Below, one piece after another: positions 28,340 through 41,660 of a stretch of 64,000 nt of DNA (its first letter is position 1; each line of letters begins with the position of its first letter). The DNA lies in contig WARS01000052.1 of the NCBI GenBank assembly GCA_008933995.1, forward strand, positions 5,022,001 to 5,086,000, given 5' to 3'. Below the pieces are notes generated by a model. That model had not been told where the DNA came from. It worked only from the letters and a program-made list of their open reading frames with translations, and searched no databases. Both the position numbers and the translations under genes were made by a program. Source of the DNA: Datnioides undecimradiatus. Taxonomy: Eukaryota; Chordata; Actinopteri; Lobotiformes; Datnioididae.

Positions 28340-28540
28340 ATTTACGTGGAGCGGTGTTGCTCTCCTAGTGGATTAGTTAAAATAAATAATCTCCTTAAGC
28401 TCTGTTTTGGGTCTCAACCAACTCTTGAGAGAAAATATCTGCACCGTAGCTCAGATGCTAAATGCTCCACCTACAGTCTTCAGCTGTTTGATACAGCTTT
28501 AATGCTGAAAACAGCTACCTGCCGCTGCTGACCCCATGAG
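28340..28540 (+). repeat. Interspersed repeat family R1, copy 1
   Basis: The core CTGTTTTGGGTCTCAACCAA followed by CTCTTGAG and GCTAAATGCTCCAC aligns over about 65 bases with 60591-60650 and over a shorter core with 32271-32304. AGCTGTTTG and GCTGAAAACAGC to the right also align with the third copy. I recall this family as common in percomorph fish. No coding capacity is seen. Confidence 0.65.
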
Positions 28541-31500
28541 AGCACTAAGACTAAACCACGGCAATAAAACTGCAGCTCGTACAGCTAAACAGTTCAGTTA
28601 GCTGAAACTTGCGCTAAATCTCTGTAAAGTTGCAGTTGGGTTCATCACTGAAAGTGTCAAGTTGTTTTCACATTGACAGTTATTATACTGTCAAAATGGT
28701 TTTAAAATATAGTTTAACCTAAATCAAAAATGAAAAAACGGGAAACTGTAGTGTTAATGAAACATTACTCAAACAACAGTAAATAGTGCAACAGATCATT
28801 TTTAGCCTTGTATAATTATGCATTTGGTGCTCTGCTGAGTATTTACACAGTTTGATGCTAAAATACAATGACTAACGTGCTTTTAGTAGTTTTTGGACAC
28901 CACTGAAGGTCTGCAGCACAGTGGAAAAAGCTATATCACACTTTGGCTGCATAGGCAATATACTTTAGTTTTGTTTTTCTAATGGGGTTCAAAGACAACA
29001 AGAAGAATATAGATTTAATGTCTGATTTACTCTTAAAAAATGCACTAAAAAAACCATACACTGTAGAAAGCCAATAAATGTTGTTTAAGAGATAATGACC
29101 AATAATTATACGTTTCAGTGCTGTGATATAAACAGAAAGATACTGGCCAACAAAGCACTTCAGAACCTAAACTGATAACACTTCAAATTCCTTACAAATT
29201 GTGATATTGCTGTGTAATTGCTGAATAAGTAGCTTCTCACTCCAATCCAACTGGGGCTTCAGATTGCAATCCTTTTCCAAACACTGCCAGGCCAATCGAC
29301 AGCACAATTGATTTCCTGATTAATGTCCTGGCCCACCTACTAACATTGAAGCCTAGAGACATAATTTCCTTGTGAGCATGATCAATAGCCGCATCAACAT
29401 AAATAAATGCTGGAAGAAGAGGAATTTTGTTTAGTTCGGGCACAGAGGCCAAAAACCTAAGTAATAGCTTTTTTTTTCACCTGTTTGCAGCCATCTAGAA
29501 ATAAATTTAAGATCACAAATTGGTTTTCTGCCTGAAAATTTTCATAGAGTTAAGTTACAGGGTGCATACTGGGTAAACAAAACAAAGCAGTAACAATTCA
29601 GAATATAAAATAGAATAGAGCTGACGCCAACAATGAAAACAGCAAGTTAACAATATGCAAAATGCTCTCTATCATGACGTTTCGTTTTAAATTAGCTGAG
29701 GTGAAATTACCTTAATATCGCTGATCATTTAGTGCTCTAATGTAAAGACACAACAGAAATGACAGAAACACAGACAGAAACTGATTTGCCATAGGCAGCC
29801 ATGTACAAAGTGTACATAAGAAGTGGAAGCTCGACCTGAGTGTAACATTTACTGGTGACTACAGTGGTACATGGAGGGAGGGAAGCTGTCTCAGTGCTGG
29901 ACTGCTGACCTCTCTCTAGCTTCCCTTTACATGATGAGCAGAAATAAAATATGTAGCAGGCTGTCGTCTAATTTTAGCTTCCAGCTCTTCCATCATCACT
30001 TTCTAAGTTTTGTGCTTGAAGAAAAAAAAAAAGGTCTCTTGGACTTATCATCATCAACTCCTGAGTATTTTACAGGGTTATGTCTGCAGTGTTGGACAGA
30101 TATGGGCTGGTAGACTTCGGCCTGAAAAGGTTACCTTTGAGATGTACATAAAACAAGGTCATGATCTGCTGACTATAAAAGCTGACACTTTGACTCAGTG
30201 AAATTACAAAATTCATTAATTCTTGTGGCCAAATTCTCAAAGTGATTTTTAGCCCCACTAATGGTCTACCTACTGAGGACTATCTAATTCTGTAGTCTTC
30301 TGCAAGCTGTTGTCCCATTTCCAGTCTTACTACTAAGTTAAGCTAAAAGGCAGCAGTTAATGGACAAATCTGAAAGTAGCATCAATCTTCTCATCTAATT
30401 CTTGACAAGAAATCGATGTAGCATATTTCCAGAACTACTTCTTTAAGCTTGCCAAGGTGTGTCTGTACTTGTAAGCGGAGAAGAGGATGTTAGCTTTCAA
30501 AGCTTTTTTTTTTTTGTTTTTTTTTCAGTGACCATGGCGCATTTTGTGTTGTATTGCAGGCTGCTGCCTCGGAGCTATTAGCCAATGTTAATTGATTTTA
30601 CTTGCTATTTGAAAAGAAGTTCTGTCTACATAGACAAAGAAATAACATTATTCTACCACTACATGCAAAAAACCCCATAAATCCCTCCCTTTGGTTAAGA
30701 GAGCACATTTACATGTAAAAATACAGAGCAGATATCTGTGCCATAACATTCTGTAATACGCTCTTTAATTTCATTTGGATTTCAAATGCGTTTATCATAA
30801 TTGAAACATCTTTAAATGTTGTTTTCCTCCTCATGCACAATGATATTCTAATTTGCAATAAATGTCTCCAAAATAAAAACCTCCACAGTGACCATCATTT
30901 ATCGTCACTGTCCCTGGTGTTGTAAACCGACCCTAAACAAAAACTGTGATTCATTTGTAGTATGCTCAAGACCAGTATTGGTTCCAGCCACTGATGACTT
31001 TGAGAGAATAATTAAAGTGTGGGCTAAGTGTTGCTCGGGGATATTTTACATGCAGTAGAAGGGATGGGACGGGGAAGCGGCCAGAGATATTGATTACTGC
31101 TGGGATTACAGCACCATGAGCATCGCTCTCAGTCCAACAATGTAATCATCAGCCTTCTACTTGTAATGCGCAGGTTGCCACAGCCTCACCAGGGGAGGGA
31201 AGGGGAGAGGGAGAGGGAGAAGTGCAAGTGGACGCAGAACAGATGGATAATGTTTCATCTGCCATTGTCCTTCAACTCGTGATGAATTTAAGGTTGAAAT
31301 TTGCAGACTGGGAATTTGTTTTCAAAGAAGGTTTAAAGGAGCTGTGTCACACAGCAATTACTTGGATATCAGTGTCTACTGTGTATTCATTGTCAGAAAT
31401 ATCTTTGAGAAATAATTGTTTTGTCTAACACCTGCTCTGTTAAATGAATTACATTCATTCCGGTGGAATAAGGCTGTATTCTTCTCAGAGTTTAAGCCGA

Positions 31501-32270
31501 TTGTTTCTCCCTTGCTCAGTGACTGTCACCATTGCTGCTAGCTCTAGATTGGATTCGGGGAATGCATTGATGTAAGTTGGCAGATACTTTAAAAAAAAGG
31601 CTCCTCTTTGAGAGTTTAATCTTCAAAAAGCATGACAGTGCTGATCCAGCAGTTTTCCCTTACTTTTAGACAAATATTTTTCACTGTTGTCTATCTCTCG
31701 AAACTGTCAACTCCCACCAAGAGGACTTCATCACATTCATCCTATATATATTTATAACCAGGTATCTTTCTAACGTTGATTTTAAAATGTTCCAAACTAA
31801 AAACTGTAACCAGCTTTTTCTCCATCTAAGCTATCAGCATTGCATCAGTGGCTTTATTTTTCATTACTGTGATGCTTTGTTGTGGAACTGGTGGTGTAGC
31901 CAGTAAGTAATGGAGATCCTGGTACACAAATAAAACAACAGCAGTATGTGAGCCTGTTATCGCACCTCTACTTTACAAATTGTATCTATGTGACGTTACT
32001 CAAATTGTACAAAATAGTTTTTACATACTTCCCTAAATTAAGAAAGCTTTATTTATATATTGCATTAATATACAATCTGTGTGTGGACATCTAAAATAGG
32101 GATGTTAATGGAATCTATGGTACCTGTGTGCATTTACACCTGACATAAGGTGTTTATAATCTGATTTCAGCCCCAGGTTTATTGGTGTTCCATTCATATA
32201 TTTATATAGTAAATGCAGAGCAAGATTGGCTTTCATTTGGACTCCTGTTTTTGAAGACATATTCACTTTA
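28541..32270. other. Noncoding stretch, no gene recognised
   Basis: No supported exon. T-rich runs lie at 30505-30526. 30740-30910 is an AT-rich, complex block that could be conserved regulatory DNA. A G-quadruplex motif lies at 31192-31217. The open frames (29237-29452, 29871-30113) lack family signatures. Confidence 0.6.
31192..31217 (+). other. G-quadruplex motif
   Basis: Five G runs of three or four, separated by loops of one to three bases: GGGGAGGGAAGGGG, then AGAGGGAGAGGG. It fits the canonical intramolecular quadruplex pattern on the plus strand. Confidence 0.8.
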
Positions 32271-32304
32271 AGCTCCGTTTTGGTCTCCACCAAATCCTGA
32301 GAAA
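32271..32304 (+). repeat. Interspersed repeat family R1, copy 2 (core only)
   Basis: AGCTCCGTTTTGGTCTCCAC followed by CAAATCCTGAGAAA matches the core of the copies at 28398-28430 and 60591-60623. The flanks are too decayed to align by eye. Confidence 0.6.
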
Positions 32305-35300
32305 GTCCATTTTATTGGGTAGTTGCTACGATACAGTAGTAACCAGAAGCCTTCATATCAAGGCATTACAGAAAGTTCTTCTTTATCTGTAAGCTTTATC
32401 TATTGAGATTGAGAAGTTATATTTGTCAATGTGGAGCCATAAGATTCCTTATAAATGTTAGGCATTTTGTGGACAGTGCACAGTCAGCTAAGTAATTGTT
32501 CTTTGTTTAAATGCACTTGCACTTTGAAGAGAAAGTGCCCTCGAGACGGTCAAGGGTATTTCTTGGAGTTCTTTGAGGCTCCGTAGCCCTGGGGCGTCCC
32601 TTGAAACAAGTCCCCATCTGAGGCAGAGAAGCCGGGACATCAGAAGTAAGCGGGCCAGGTGACATCATGGTGTTCCTGTCTTCTCCTTGCAAAGTGTCAC
32701 CCTTGCCAACTGTCTGGCAAACTTTCCCTGCAACTTCTTGGGTATGGATGCTTATATAAATGTTACTGCTAAGGTAAAAGTGCAGTGCAGTGGAAGACTT
32801 GGTCGTAATACTTCTTGGAACAAATTCTTACCTGTGGTTTTGTAATATCTGCACATATTCATCATTATAAAACCCCTTTCTCTGTGCATTTTACTTGGAA
32901 TAACCTTCACAGCGGTAAATTCTTTCTCTGTATGCCCACACTAATTATGAGAAATGACAACAGTTTGTTTTGTTTTTGGTGTTTTTTGTTTTTTTGCTGG
33001 GTACGAAGGTGAAAACAGGGCCATGTCTTCTACTGAGGCTTGTATGTGTGTTTCATGCTGGGACATATTTACTTACTGAATGGATCTATCACTGGGTGGC
33101 ACCTACCAGTTGATTTATCATTAGTGAGGAGAGACCACAGTCCATGCTGTCAATACTAAACTGAGTCATGCCTGGTGGTGGTTGTGGTGGCAGGGATCTG
33201 GATTTGATCCTGGATAATGACACCATCCGGCCTCATATGGGGAAAAGTGGAGCTACTGTCCCTCAGGGCAGAGGAAGGGGAGGTAGATAAGCATCCTATG
33301 TGCAGCTCCCATGTGACTTAATAGGTTGACCTAGGAAATTCTGGGTGTTGCTGCGGTTGTTTTTAGATACAGGTAGTGACACCAAAACCCTCAAATTCTA
33401 TTGGATCTGATTTGTGCAAAGGCAACTAATTGATGTCTAAAATTCACATGTATTATTACATTTTACTTGGAAAAAAAAGTGTCTCTCAACTCAAACAAAA
33501 CAAAGCAAAAAAAAAAAAAAAAAAAAAAAGAATAAATAAAGGCTCCTCGAAACATAACACAAATTCTCGTTGAAGCACAGCCCAAATGTAAGCACCAGTA
33601 ATTGTGTTGGGTCACCCCTTACAGATGCCAGTCAGTGAGATTACACCATTTGTTTAAATACCGCCTGGTCAAAAGGATAAACTCAAATCAAACGGAGCTG
33701 AATTGCCACCTCAGTTTCCACCCTTTGTGTGTTTGCGCTGGCAGCGGAAAACAAGGACAACTGGCACAATATTGACAATCATCAAACACAGATGTTCAAA
33801 CCCATGCAAAGGTATTGCTGCTTATTTGGTTGCGGTCCAATGTGCAGAATTAGATAAGAAAACTGAAAATGAAAACAATGAATATCAGTCATATGGTCAG
33901 AACAAAAGAGAGGAATTTTTTTACCAGGTGCTCAGAAAATGCAGCAAGTTTTCTACTTGCTAAACAGTCCTGGTTGGAATGTTTATGACAAGCATAAACA
34001 ATATGTTTAAAGCATTGCAATTTGGGACTGATAATTGCTGTCCTTATTTATAATACAACACAATGAATCTATTGTTTGCTTCATGCTTTATCTGCAACAC
34101 AGAGGACAGAAAAATGCGCAAATTCCTTTGTTTAGGGAAAAGAGTGTCTGCAGGGCTTCTCTGAGGTGGCACTTGTCATTGAAGGAGTAGAGGGAGATAA
34201 CCTGGGGGCCTGCAGATAAGTGAATCTAAAGACCTCAATAAAGCCAGAGCCAGGAGAGGAGGAAGACGCAGGCAGGTATTAGTCCATCCATCATTTCCTT
34301 CACCCGATCAGAGAGCACAAAAATATACCACTCTCATCTAATCTGCCTAGTTCTCTTTATCTTTGTCATCGGTGGCTTCGGATAATCAGCAAAGGCCAAT
34401 CCCTGGATCATTGATGACTAGAGGTGGTGGGTGATATTGGTTTACTACTGGAGGGTCTTATACACCAGTGTTAAAGGAAAAACACCTGATTTTTATTTTT
34501 TTATAGTCAGTACCATATTGTAAGTTATTTCTATTATTACAGACCGGTTAACATTTAAACATAACTAAACAGACACAAAAGAAAAAATATAAGGGGTCAC
34601 ATGACTGTGGGCATTGTAATCAAACTCTCACTTTATGAACTCATCTAAACTACTTATTATTAACCAATTATTAAATAATTATTAAACTAATTATTTCATT
34701 ATTTGAATTTGGCTACCACTGCTTGAGAAACAAGCTGCTTGAGAAAATAGGTTTCATGGCCTTTAATTCAGGAGCACAACACTGAAATAACATTGGCTGG
34801 CATCACATGCAGACTTTTATTGAGTAATTATAAAGTCTCACAAAATATTGTAGGCCTGGTGCTACTAACATTGATTTCATCTTCAGTACGAACCCTCTGC
34901 TACTGACAGTATTGTTGTGATGTACTGAAAAACCTGATGAGCCATGCCGGCTACTTGAAAAGATTTTCCTAAAGTTGCTGCTTCTTTGACATTTCTAACA
35001 GTGGCTGGTTTTAGAAAAAAGGTGCGTTCAGAGGTTATGCATTAAGTTTCCGTTCACTTTGACGCAGGCAGACTAATTATGTTGTAATAATTCCCCTCTC
35101 ACAGAAAACAACAGATCCAAGCCTATTGTGAAGGTGGCACTAATATGAAACAATAATGGCTCGCTCATGAAGCAGATGGGACAAAATGCCAATGAATGAA
35201 TCATTCCTCCAACAACGTTAGAGCAAAAAAAACAAACAAAAAAAACAAACAACATGTCTGACTTATGCTTACACTGAAATGCAGTAGTATAATGTCAGCA

Positions 35301-37504
35301 CTTAGTATTCAGCTGCTGTGCATAAAAGTGGTACTGGAAATATTGTAATTGCAGATGGAGCCCAAACAAATTAGTGAATATGTTTCGCAAACGTTATAAT
35401 GATGGCATTTAATGGTCAGTGAGTCCGACTTTTCTTTGATATTTAAGTTGCAGGAATGAGAAGTTTAGGCACGGGTAGGGAGCGCCAATGTGATGTCAAT
35501 ATTAAAAAGCAAATCAGATTTGTTTTAATGTGGTGTTATTTAAAAATCATTTGCAGATGCACTGGGACACATTGCGGTGCTGTGTGGTTGTAAATAAAAC
35601 CAAGGCAACGGATGAATATTGCTGGTTATGGACTCTGATGACAGCTGTCAGTTAACTTTATAGTTAAATTGTGACATATACAGTGTATATACGCTGTCAT
35701 AGGTATGTTAGAGCCCTGGTGTTATTAAAATTACAATTCAGAGGACAAATTATTGTAAGAAATTATGTAAAAAGATTTCCTGCAGTTATTTTTCATTTTG
35801 CTGCGGGCCCTTAAAGAATCTCTTATACTGTACTTATGATTTTACTAGAAATACCATAATATTACTATAAAAACAAAAAGTATACAGACTACACACACAC
35901 GTGTCTTTATATGTCCAACACCCTTGGAAGACTGTATAAACATACCATAAGGTACCTCGATGGCCACCCATCAAAGCATGACAGGAAATGTTGCTGAGAC
36001 TTGTTGTAGATCAATAGCAAGCTGACCTTTTGTCACAGCCTACACAATGTTTAGCGTCCCACTTTAAGGTCACTGTAAGAGATCCTGGTTGTTCCTGCCC
36101 CATTTGATCTTTTATTGTGGGCTTTGATGAGGAGTATTAAAACAGGTCATTTGCTTTATGTCCCTCTCTGTCCCATCAGTAGGCGGATGATGTTGGCTTC
36201 ACTAAAACTCAAGCCAGAGGTCGACATCAGTGAATTAATTGTGGAGCGCGAGAGACGCTATTCCCGGACAACATATTGATCTGGGGATGTTGAATATGCT
36301 AAACATTTGTCTGACAGAGGTGCTTTTAAATCGGCGTTACTACCTCCCCAGAATACCAGGAATGTTAAATTATACTACAGATAAAGGATGCAGAATTGTC
36401 GTCATCAAGTATTGAATCATTTGGTCTTATGCCTTTGTCACAACTTAATTACCATGTTAAATAAATCCTTGATTAAAATTCTTACACCTCTAATATTGAT
36501 GTTTGCTTTGGTACTGAGAAGGTTTCCAAGTGGATTTTCCAGCTGAGACATGTAATCTCCTCATGGTGAAGATGTGCGTGTATACATTCTGCTTTTCTCA
36601 TGTAGATGCTTGTGTGTAAGTAAGAGCTCTTACAGAAGTGCAGGTTGCCTGTCTTTCTCCATAACATTCTCCAAAAACACCTAAAATTCTTGTTATTATG
36701 TTACCTTTAATGTTTTTTAAATCTTGCTTTAAGACAATTTATCAGTCAAGGCATCTTTTTTTTGTTCTGTCCCTTCCTCATAACTGTGTAAAGACTTTTA
36801 CTTGTGGTGACACCTGCTGGTGTTGAATTTGGGGAAATCTTCACATAGGGAAGGGACAGGGACTGGGTGGCGAACAGTTGGGCACTCATCACCATGCATG
36901 CCCAACTGTTCATCCTGTCATACATACAGTACTGCTTGCAAAGTTCCTTGAGCAAAACATATCCAAAACAACATGAAATCATTTTGACAGTCAGTGTTTT
37001 GAGTTGCTTTTGGTTTTTTAGACAACCAGTCTTGTATTTCACCCAACCAGACTGTTTCCAAAAACCCTGCAGGGTGCCACGTCCATATTTGATGTTGAAC
37101 TTTATCCCATTGACCCGAGTGCCTGTGAGTGTGCAATCTGTCATTAGTCTGAAGTCTGAGGCACAAAGGTTCTTCAGGTTCCGGCAGTGTGAAATGAAAT
37201 GACTGTAAAAAACCTGTTTAATTGCCTCTGGTTCCATCCAAGGCCCGTCTCAGGACTTTTGTTCCACTGCAGAGTTAGACGCCCCCACACTGTGCAGCCC
37301 TCTGTGATTGAGAGGATGTGTGTTTGATAGCCAATCATAGCAATGCGGTGGGAATCCCTGGGAGGGAAAAATGTGGAAGTTTCCTTTTGATTCTCAAAAA
37401 TTAGAGTATGCTGAAATGTAGATTTTCAGATCTTTTGGAATTTTAATTATTAACTCCCCACTGTTTGCTCCAATGTCAAGTAGGAGTTTGTGGTGCACAT
37501 CACA
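32305..37504. other. Noncoding stretch, no gene recognised
   Basis: No supported exon. Contains the poly-A run at 33507-33529 and AAAC-rich sequence at 35225-35252. 35330-35590 and 36110-36330 are complex blocks with enhancer-like texture. The longest open frame outside the amylase gene (minus strand 36746-37237, 163 codons) lies here and is not recognised. Confidence 0.55.
33507..33529 (+). repeat. Poly-A tract (23 bp)
   Basis: Uninterrupted A run followed by GAATAAATAAA. It may mark an old retroposon insertion, but no body is recognisable upstream. Confidence 0.9.
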
Positions 37505-38029
37505 CAAAGATGAAGGAAGTATTTAGATTCAGTACTTAAGAAAAAGCACCATGCAGCCATATAGAAATATTCCATTACAAATAAAAATACAGTATCCAAA
37601 ATCCCATATGAGTACAAAAGTAAATGTACATAACGAATTAAAGTAAAAGTATTAGGAAAAAATGACTGCTGTGAGTGATATGCTACTGTTTGTTATATTA
37701 TTAGATCATTATTACTGATAAATTCATGTGTGTTATGTGTCTTATTATCATTTGCTGTCATAATTAGTTGTGGTAGAGCTCAGGTGAACTATATTAACAT
37801 TGATTTTATTTAAGATAAAATATTTATTGTGTGTGATTTTTGAACTCTTAAGTTGTAAAGTGAAGTTGTAAGATAATTACAGTGAAATATAAAGTAAAAT
37901 ATTTCCTTCCTTAATGTAATGGAGTAGAAGTATAAAGTAGCATTTAAGGGAAAGTAAAGTGCAAGATGTATCTAAAACTGTACTTAAGACTAGTATATGA
38001 GTATGTATGGACTTCATGTTCTACCACTG
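37505..38029 (+). mobile_element. CAGTGGTGG-type nonautonomous DNA transposon, near full length
   Basis: About 525 bp. The left end (CAAAGATGAAGGAAGTATTT) is a decayed match to CAGTGGTGGAAGAAGTATT. The right end CTACCACTG is close to the inverted terminal repeat. Internal words (TTACAAATAAAAATACAGTA, GTAATGGAGTAGAAGTATAA, GTACTTAAGACTAG) follow the order I remember for this abundant teleost family. No protein is encoded. The short ends suggest hAT-type mobilisation; no matching 8-bp target duplication is visible. Confidence 0.75.
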
Positions 38030-41000
38030 ATATTAAACAAATACCTTCCAACAGCAACATTTGATCACTTATTATAAATGAACTTCCCAAAACGCCATTA
38101 TGATGTTTTTGAAATCATACAATGATATTATGCCCTTTTGGAGACATGTGAATCACAAGAAAAAGTTTAATCCCTACTTCAGTAGTCAAAAAAACTCTGG
38201 ATCCTGCTTTCCCATAATGCAACTTGATAAGATCTTTCCTTAAGACCCTCCGCCCCTGCTAAACCCACACTTTTATCAAACTCCACATGCTCACTTTGTA
38301 ACACAATTTCTGCCAGAGGTTTAGAGTGTCTAAGCTTAGACAAAGAAACAAATCACATGAATCATTTTAACCACAGTGGTGTTGCTGTGGTCAACTCTGA
38401 GTGACATGCAAGCCACTGCTGATCACGTGTACTAGTGCAGTCAGAGGGATACCATTGGTCAGATGTTGGTCAGTGTTGTGCTGTGTTTGGATCTCAGTCA
38501 GCAAAAGTTTTGTTTACAAAGACTGTGGCTGTGGTCTAATTTATTGATTTTATCCTCTTCGTCCTATTCTAAACAACACCGGTGAGACAGTAGTGGAGGC
38601 ATACGGTCCATATGACACACACTCAACAATCCAACCAAAGGTATAATGCACATACACTCACAGCCAGAGGACTTATCTTTTATTGCAAAGGACAACAGTA
38701 TACTGTCAAACACAGGTCCGAGCTAATGAGAGAATAAACCTAGTAGTATTCAGCTCATTATGCTTTTCCTACAAACTGGGTCAGAATCAAAGGTCCAATG
38801 GGGAAAGAGTGCTAACCACCAGGATCAGAGTGTCCAGAGCGCTTTCTCTAATAGGCCTTTGAGAGGCCTCATTAGCCACATACATTTGAACTCAGATCTT
38901 CAACATGCAGCAAACTTCAGATTTAAAAATACCCAGCCCAGGATGCACACAAACAAGAAATGGAAGTGAACGTGCAAAGACTTGCAATCGTGTGCATACA
39001 CTAAGAGTCCAATTCTGAAGAAATACACACATGCGAACACTTATACACAAACTCTGCCCTCCTACTGGTAAAAATATTCTCAAGTATATGAGATATTAAT
39101 GTTTGTTTCCTGTTGTTTAAAGGAACAATACAACAAAATAAATAACTAATATTTATATACATATTGATTTATAGATAGATAAATATAGAGATATTAATAT
39201 TATCATTTGTGCCACATATAGTGTAAAGCTAATTTTACCCTAAGTCCCTTGCATTATTTGTAAAGCACAAGATAATGACAATTTTCCTCCACAGGCTTTA
39301 CTGTGTGCACAGTGTACGGCACCCTTTGCAGTTATTGCTTTCTCATAAAAAAGCGTGAAAGTAAGTAAGGATGAGTTGGTTTGCTATATTTAGTCCTCAT
39401 TGAATCATGATTGCTAGATAGTTGTGTTTTTATTTCTCTATGCTCTTCTCTCATTATGCATTGTGTGTTCCAGCAACAACACAATGCAAACCAGCCATTC
39501 CTCCAACTATCATCATTGTCATGCAGCAGCTCTCAGTTCAGTCACATTCTCCCCTCACATCTCCGAACCAAAGCCCCCTCACAAAGCCTTATAAAAATCT
39601 GTGCCCCGGGAGGGAGCAAACTGCGGAATACCAAAGCATGCCAGGTGCTGTGTTTAAAAAAGCAGGACTCTGCTTAAACAGAGATGCATTATTTAAAGGA
39701 CAACTGAGAGGCATAAATAGAGTGAATGCATGACAAGGCCTTACAATCTGTAGCCCCTAATAGGCCCCCGGTGGTCTTGGTGTGGTCTTCTTGTGCAAGA
39801 TCAGTCAACCCCCACCCCACCCCACCCCCCATTGCCCAGGATAACATGCTGTTTGTCTTAGTTTGACCTTGAGCATCTATTTCCCAGTCAAACCACGATA
39901 ATTTAGCCCAGTCAGGCTGCAATGTGAAATCACAGAGCTGTGTTGAATGGCAATAAATGCTACCACAGCCACTGTATTGAGCAACGGTGGCCATGCCGCA
40001 GAGGAACTTTGATTGTTTTCCTTCAAGACGTCAAGGTCAAAGTAATTATGGATACAATGCTGTGCTGTGTGTGTGCTTGTCTGTACTGATTGAATGAATT
40101 ATTCCCTTTGATCGGGCAAAGATGACTTCATTAACATTTACAGAACAGATTCAACTTCCATCTGAACTGTTATGGAGCTTTCTCCGTAGGTCTCCGCAGT
40201 ACCTGAAATCCGGCTATCATAAGCAGTGGCTTACCCTCACAATCACATCATTGTCATGTAACACACACACTACAAAGGCAGCATTGCCAAGCTGCGAGCA
40301 CATGGCAGAAATGATTCGCTCAGAGTTGGCCATGTGGTGGGCAAATGCCCAACTAGCTGCTACAGGGGGGTAGATAACATGGGCTGAGTCACAGACGTTG
40401 TGAGTCAAGATCCACTTGGGCCCATATCCAATCTGCAAAGGAACCTCAAGAGACTCAAATGACCATTAAACACATGCTAAAAACAATTAAATGTAATACC
40501 TGATTTAGCTTTATGTGTTACTCATTGTCAACAGAGGGGAAATCCAGCAGTGCAGAAAATCAGGAGTCTTGTTCAAATCAGCTAGGCTAATGCATTTAAA
40601 ATATTTGTTGATGAAGTCACTGCTGCATTTTAGGCACTCTAAGGCTCTTATATTACACTTTACTCAGGTCTTATACCTCTCTAGGCTCTAGTGAGCAATC
40701 CTCACAGATCGCAGGAGTGCAGGTGTGCCACAGAGACTCACATCTCATTAAAACGTGCATTACCCCCTTCCTGTCTCCCTATCTCCGCTCCTACCCAACC
40801 CTGCTGTAACCATATGGACCCCATACCGACTCTCATTATACAGCATGAAGTGAATTCATTCCTGAGAAGACAACGAAGGCCCAGAAGTGTTTGCGTGTTC
40901 AGGGTGGCATGTTTATAATCAGATCTGGCGGTGGAAAAAGGGCTGTTATGCTGACTCATTAAATCATATCTGATAAGGGGATGATATTGCTTAATATGGA

Positions 41001-41430
41001 TATGAGATTGAGGTCTATTACCAGACCCTAGAGCCACATACAGTAACTTTTATCAGGTTATCTCATGCAGGGTTAATACGTTTACTGGATGTGTCACGGT
41101 ATTTTGCAGTGGGAGTGTTTATGGGGAAAAAAACAGCAATATTTGCATTTAAAGGTATAGTGTGGGCCTTTTGCAGGGCTGTTACACTGAAGCCATTGTT
41201 GAATGAGTTCACATGATGCTGATTAAATCTAGCTGTACAAGATGGATCTCTGACATCCCTGCGATGGAGGTACATCATCCAGCATGGACGTACACTGTCC
41301 AGGAATGATTGGTTCACTACACCCAAATGGGGGAACAACTGTAGCTACATAGTTACCGACAGCAACCAGAAGCACGTCAACAATGTTTGCACAATTACTC
41401 TCACCAAGAGAAGAAAGATCTGCATCACAG
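38030..41430. other. Noncoding stretch, no gene confirmed
   Basis: No confident exon. Contains a strong minus-strand quadruplex motif at 39809-39830. At 40235-40432 (minus) an open frame is bounded by splice-like sequences; it is treated as a candidate only. Other open frames (39411-39733, 40691-41037) lack signatures. Confidence 0.5.
39809..39830 (-). other. Strong G-quadruplex motif
   Basis: On the minus strand, G runs of six, four, four and five are separated by single T loops. This is the pattern that favours a very stable parallel quadruplex. Confidence 0.85.
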
Positions 41431-41660
41431 CCACAAGTAGAAGTAGCAATACCAGACTGTAAAAGTACTTAATTCCAAGTAAAAGCCCTGAAGTGAAATT
41501 ATTATTGAAAATATTTAAGTGTATAATCAGGAAAATGTGCATAAAGAATTAACAGAAATAGTAGAAAATCCAGAAAATTGTCACCTCTACCTGCTACATT
41601 TACTCATTCATTAATGTAAAAGCAGAATTTTACTGTTCTGATTATTATTTTCATAATCAG
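41431..41660 (+). mobile_element. CAGTGGTGG-type nonautonomous DNA transposon, partial copy
   Basis: AGAAGTAGCAATACCAGACT followed by GTAAAAGTACTTAATTCCAA, then AAGTAAAAGCCCTG, and later CATTAATGTAAAAGCAGAAT. These keep the order of the left half of the element at 37505-38029. Both terminal repeats are missing or unrecognisable. Confidence 0.65.

Noticed and set aside
29375..29404. Minus-strand frame reads IYVDAAIDHA, like the amylase motif IYVDAVINHM, after a CCAG acceptor-like sequence
   Set aside because: Seven of ten residues match, but the DNA agrees at only about 19 of 30 bases and neither flank aligns with amylase exon 3. Chance resemblance is more likely than a pseudogene.
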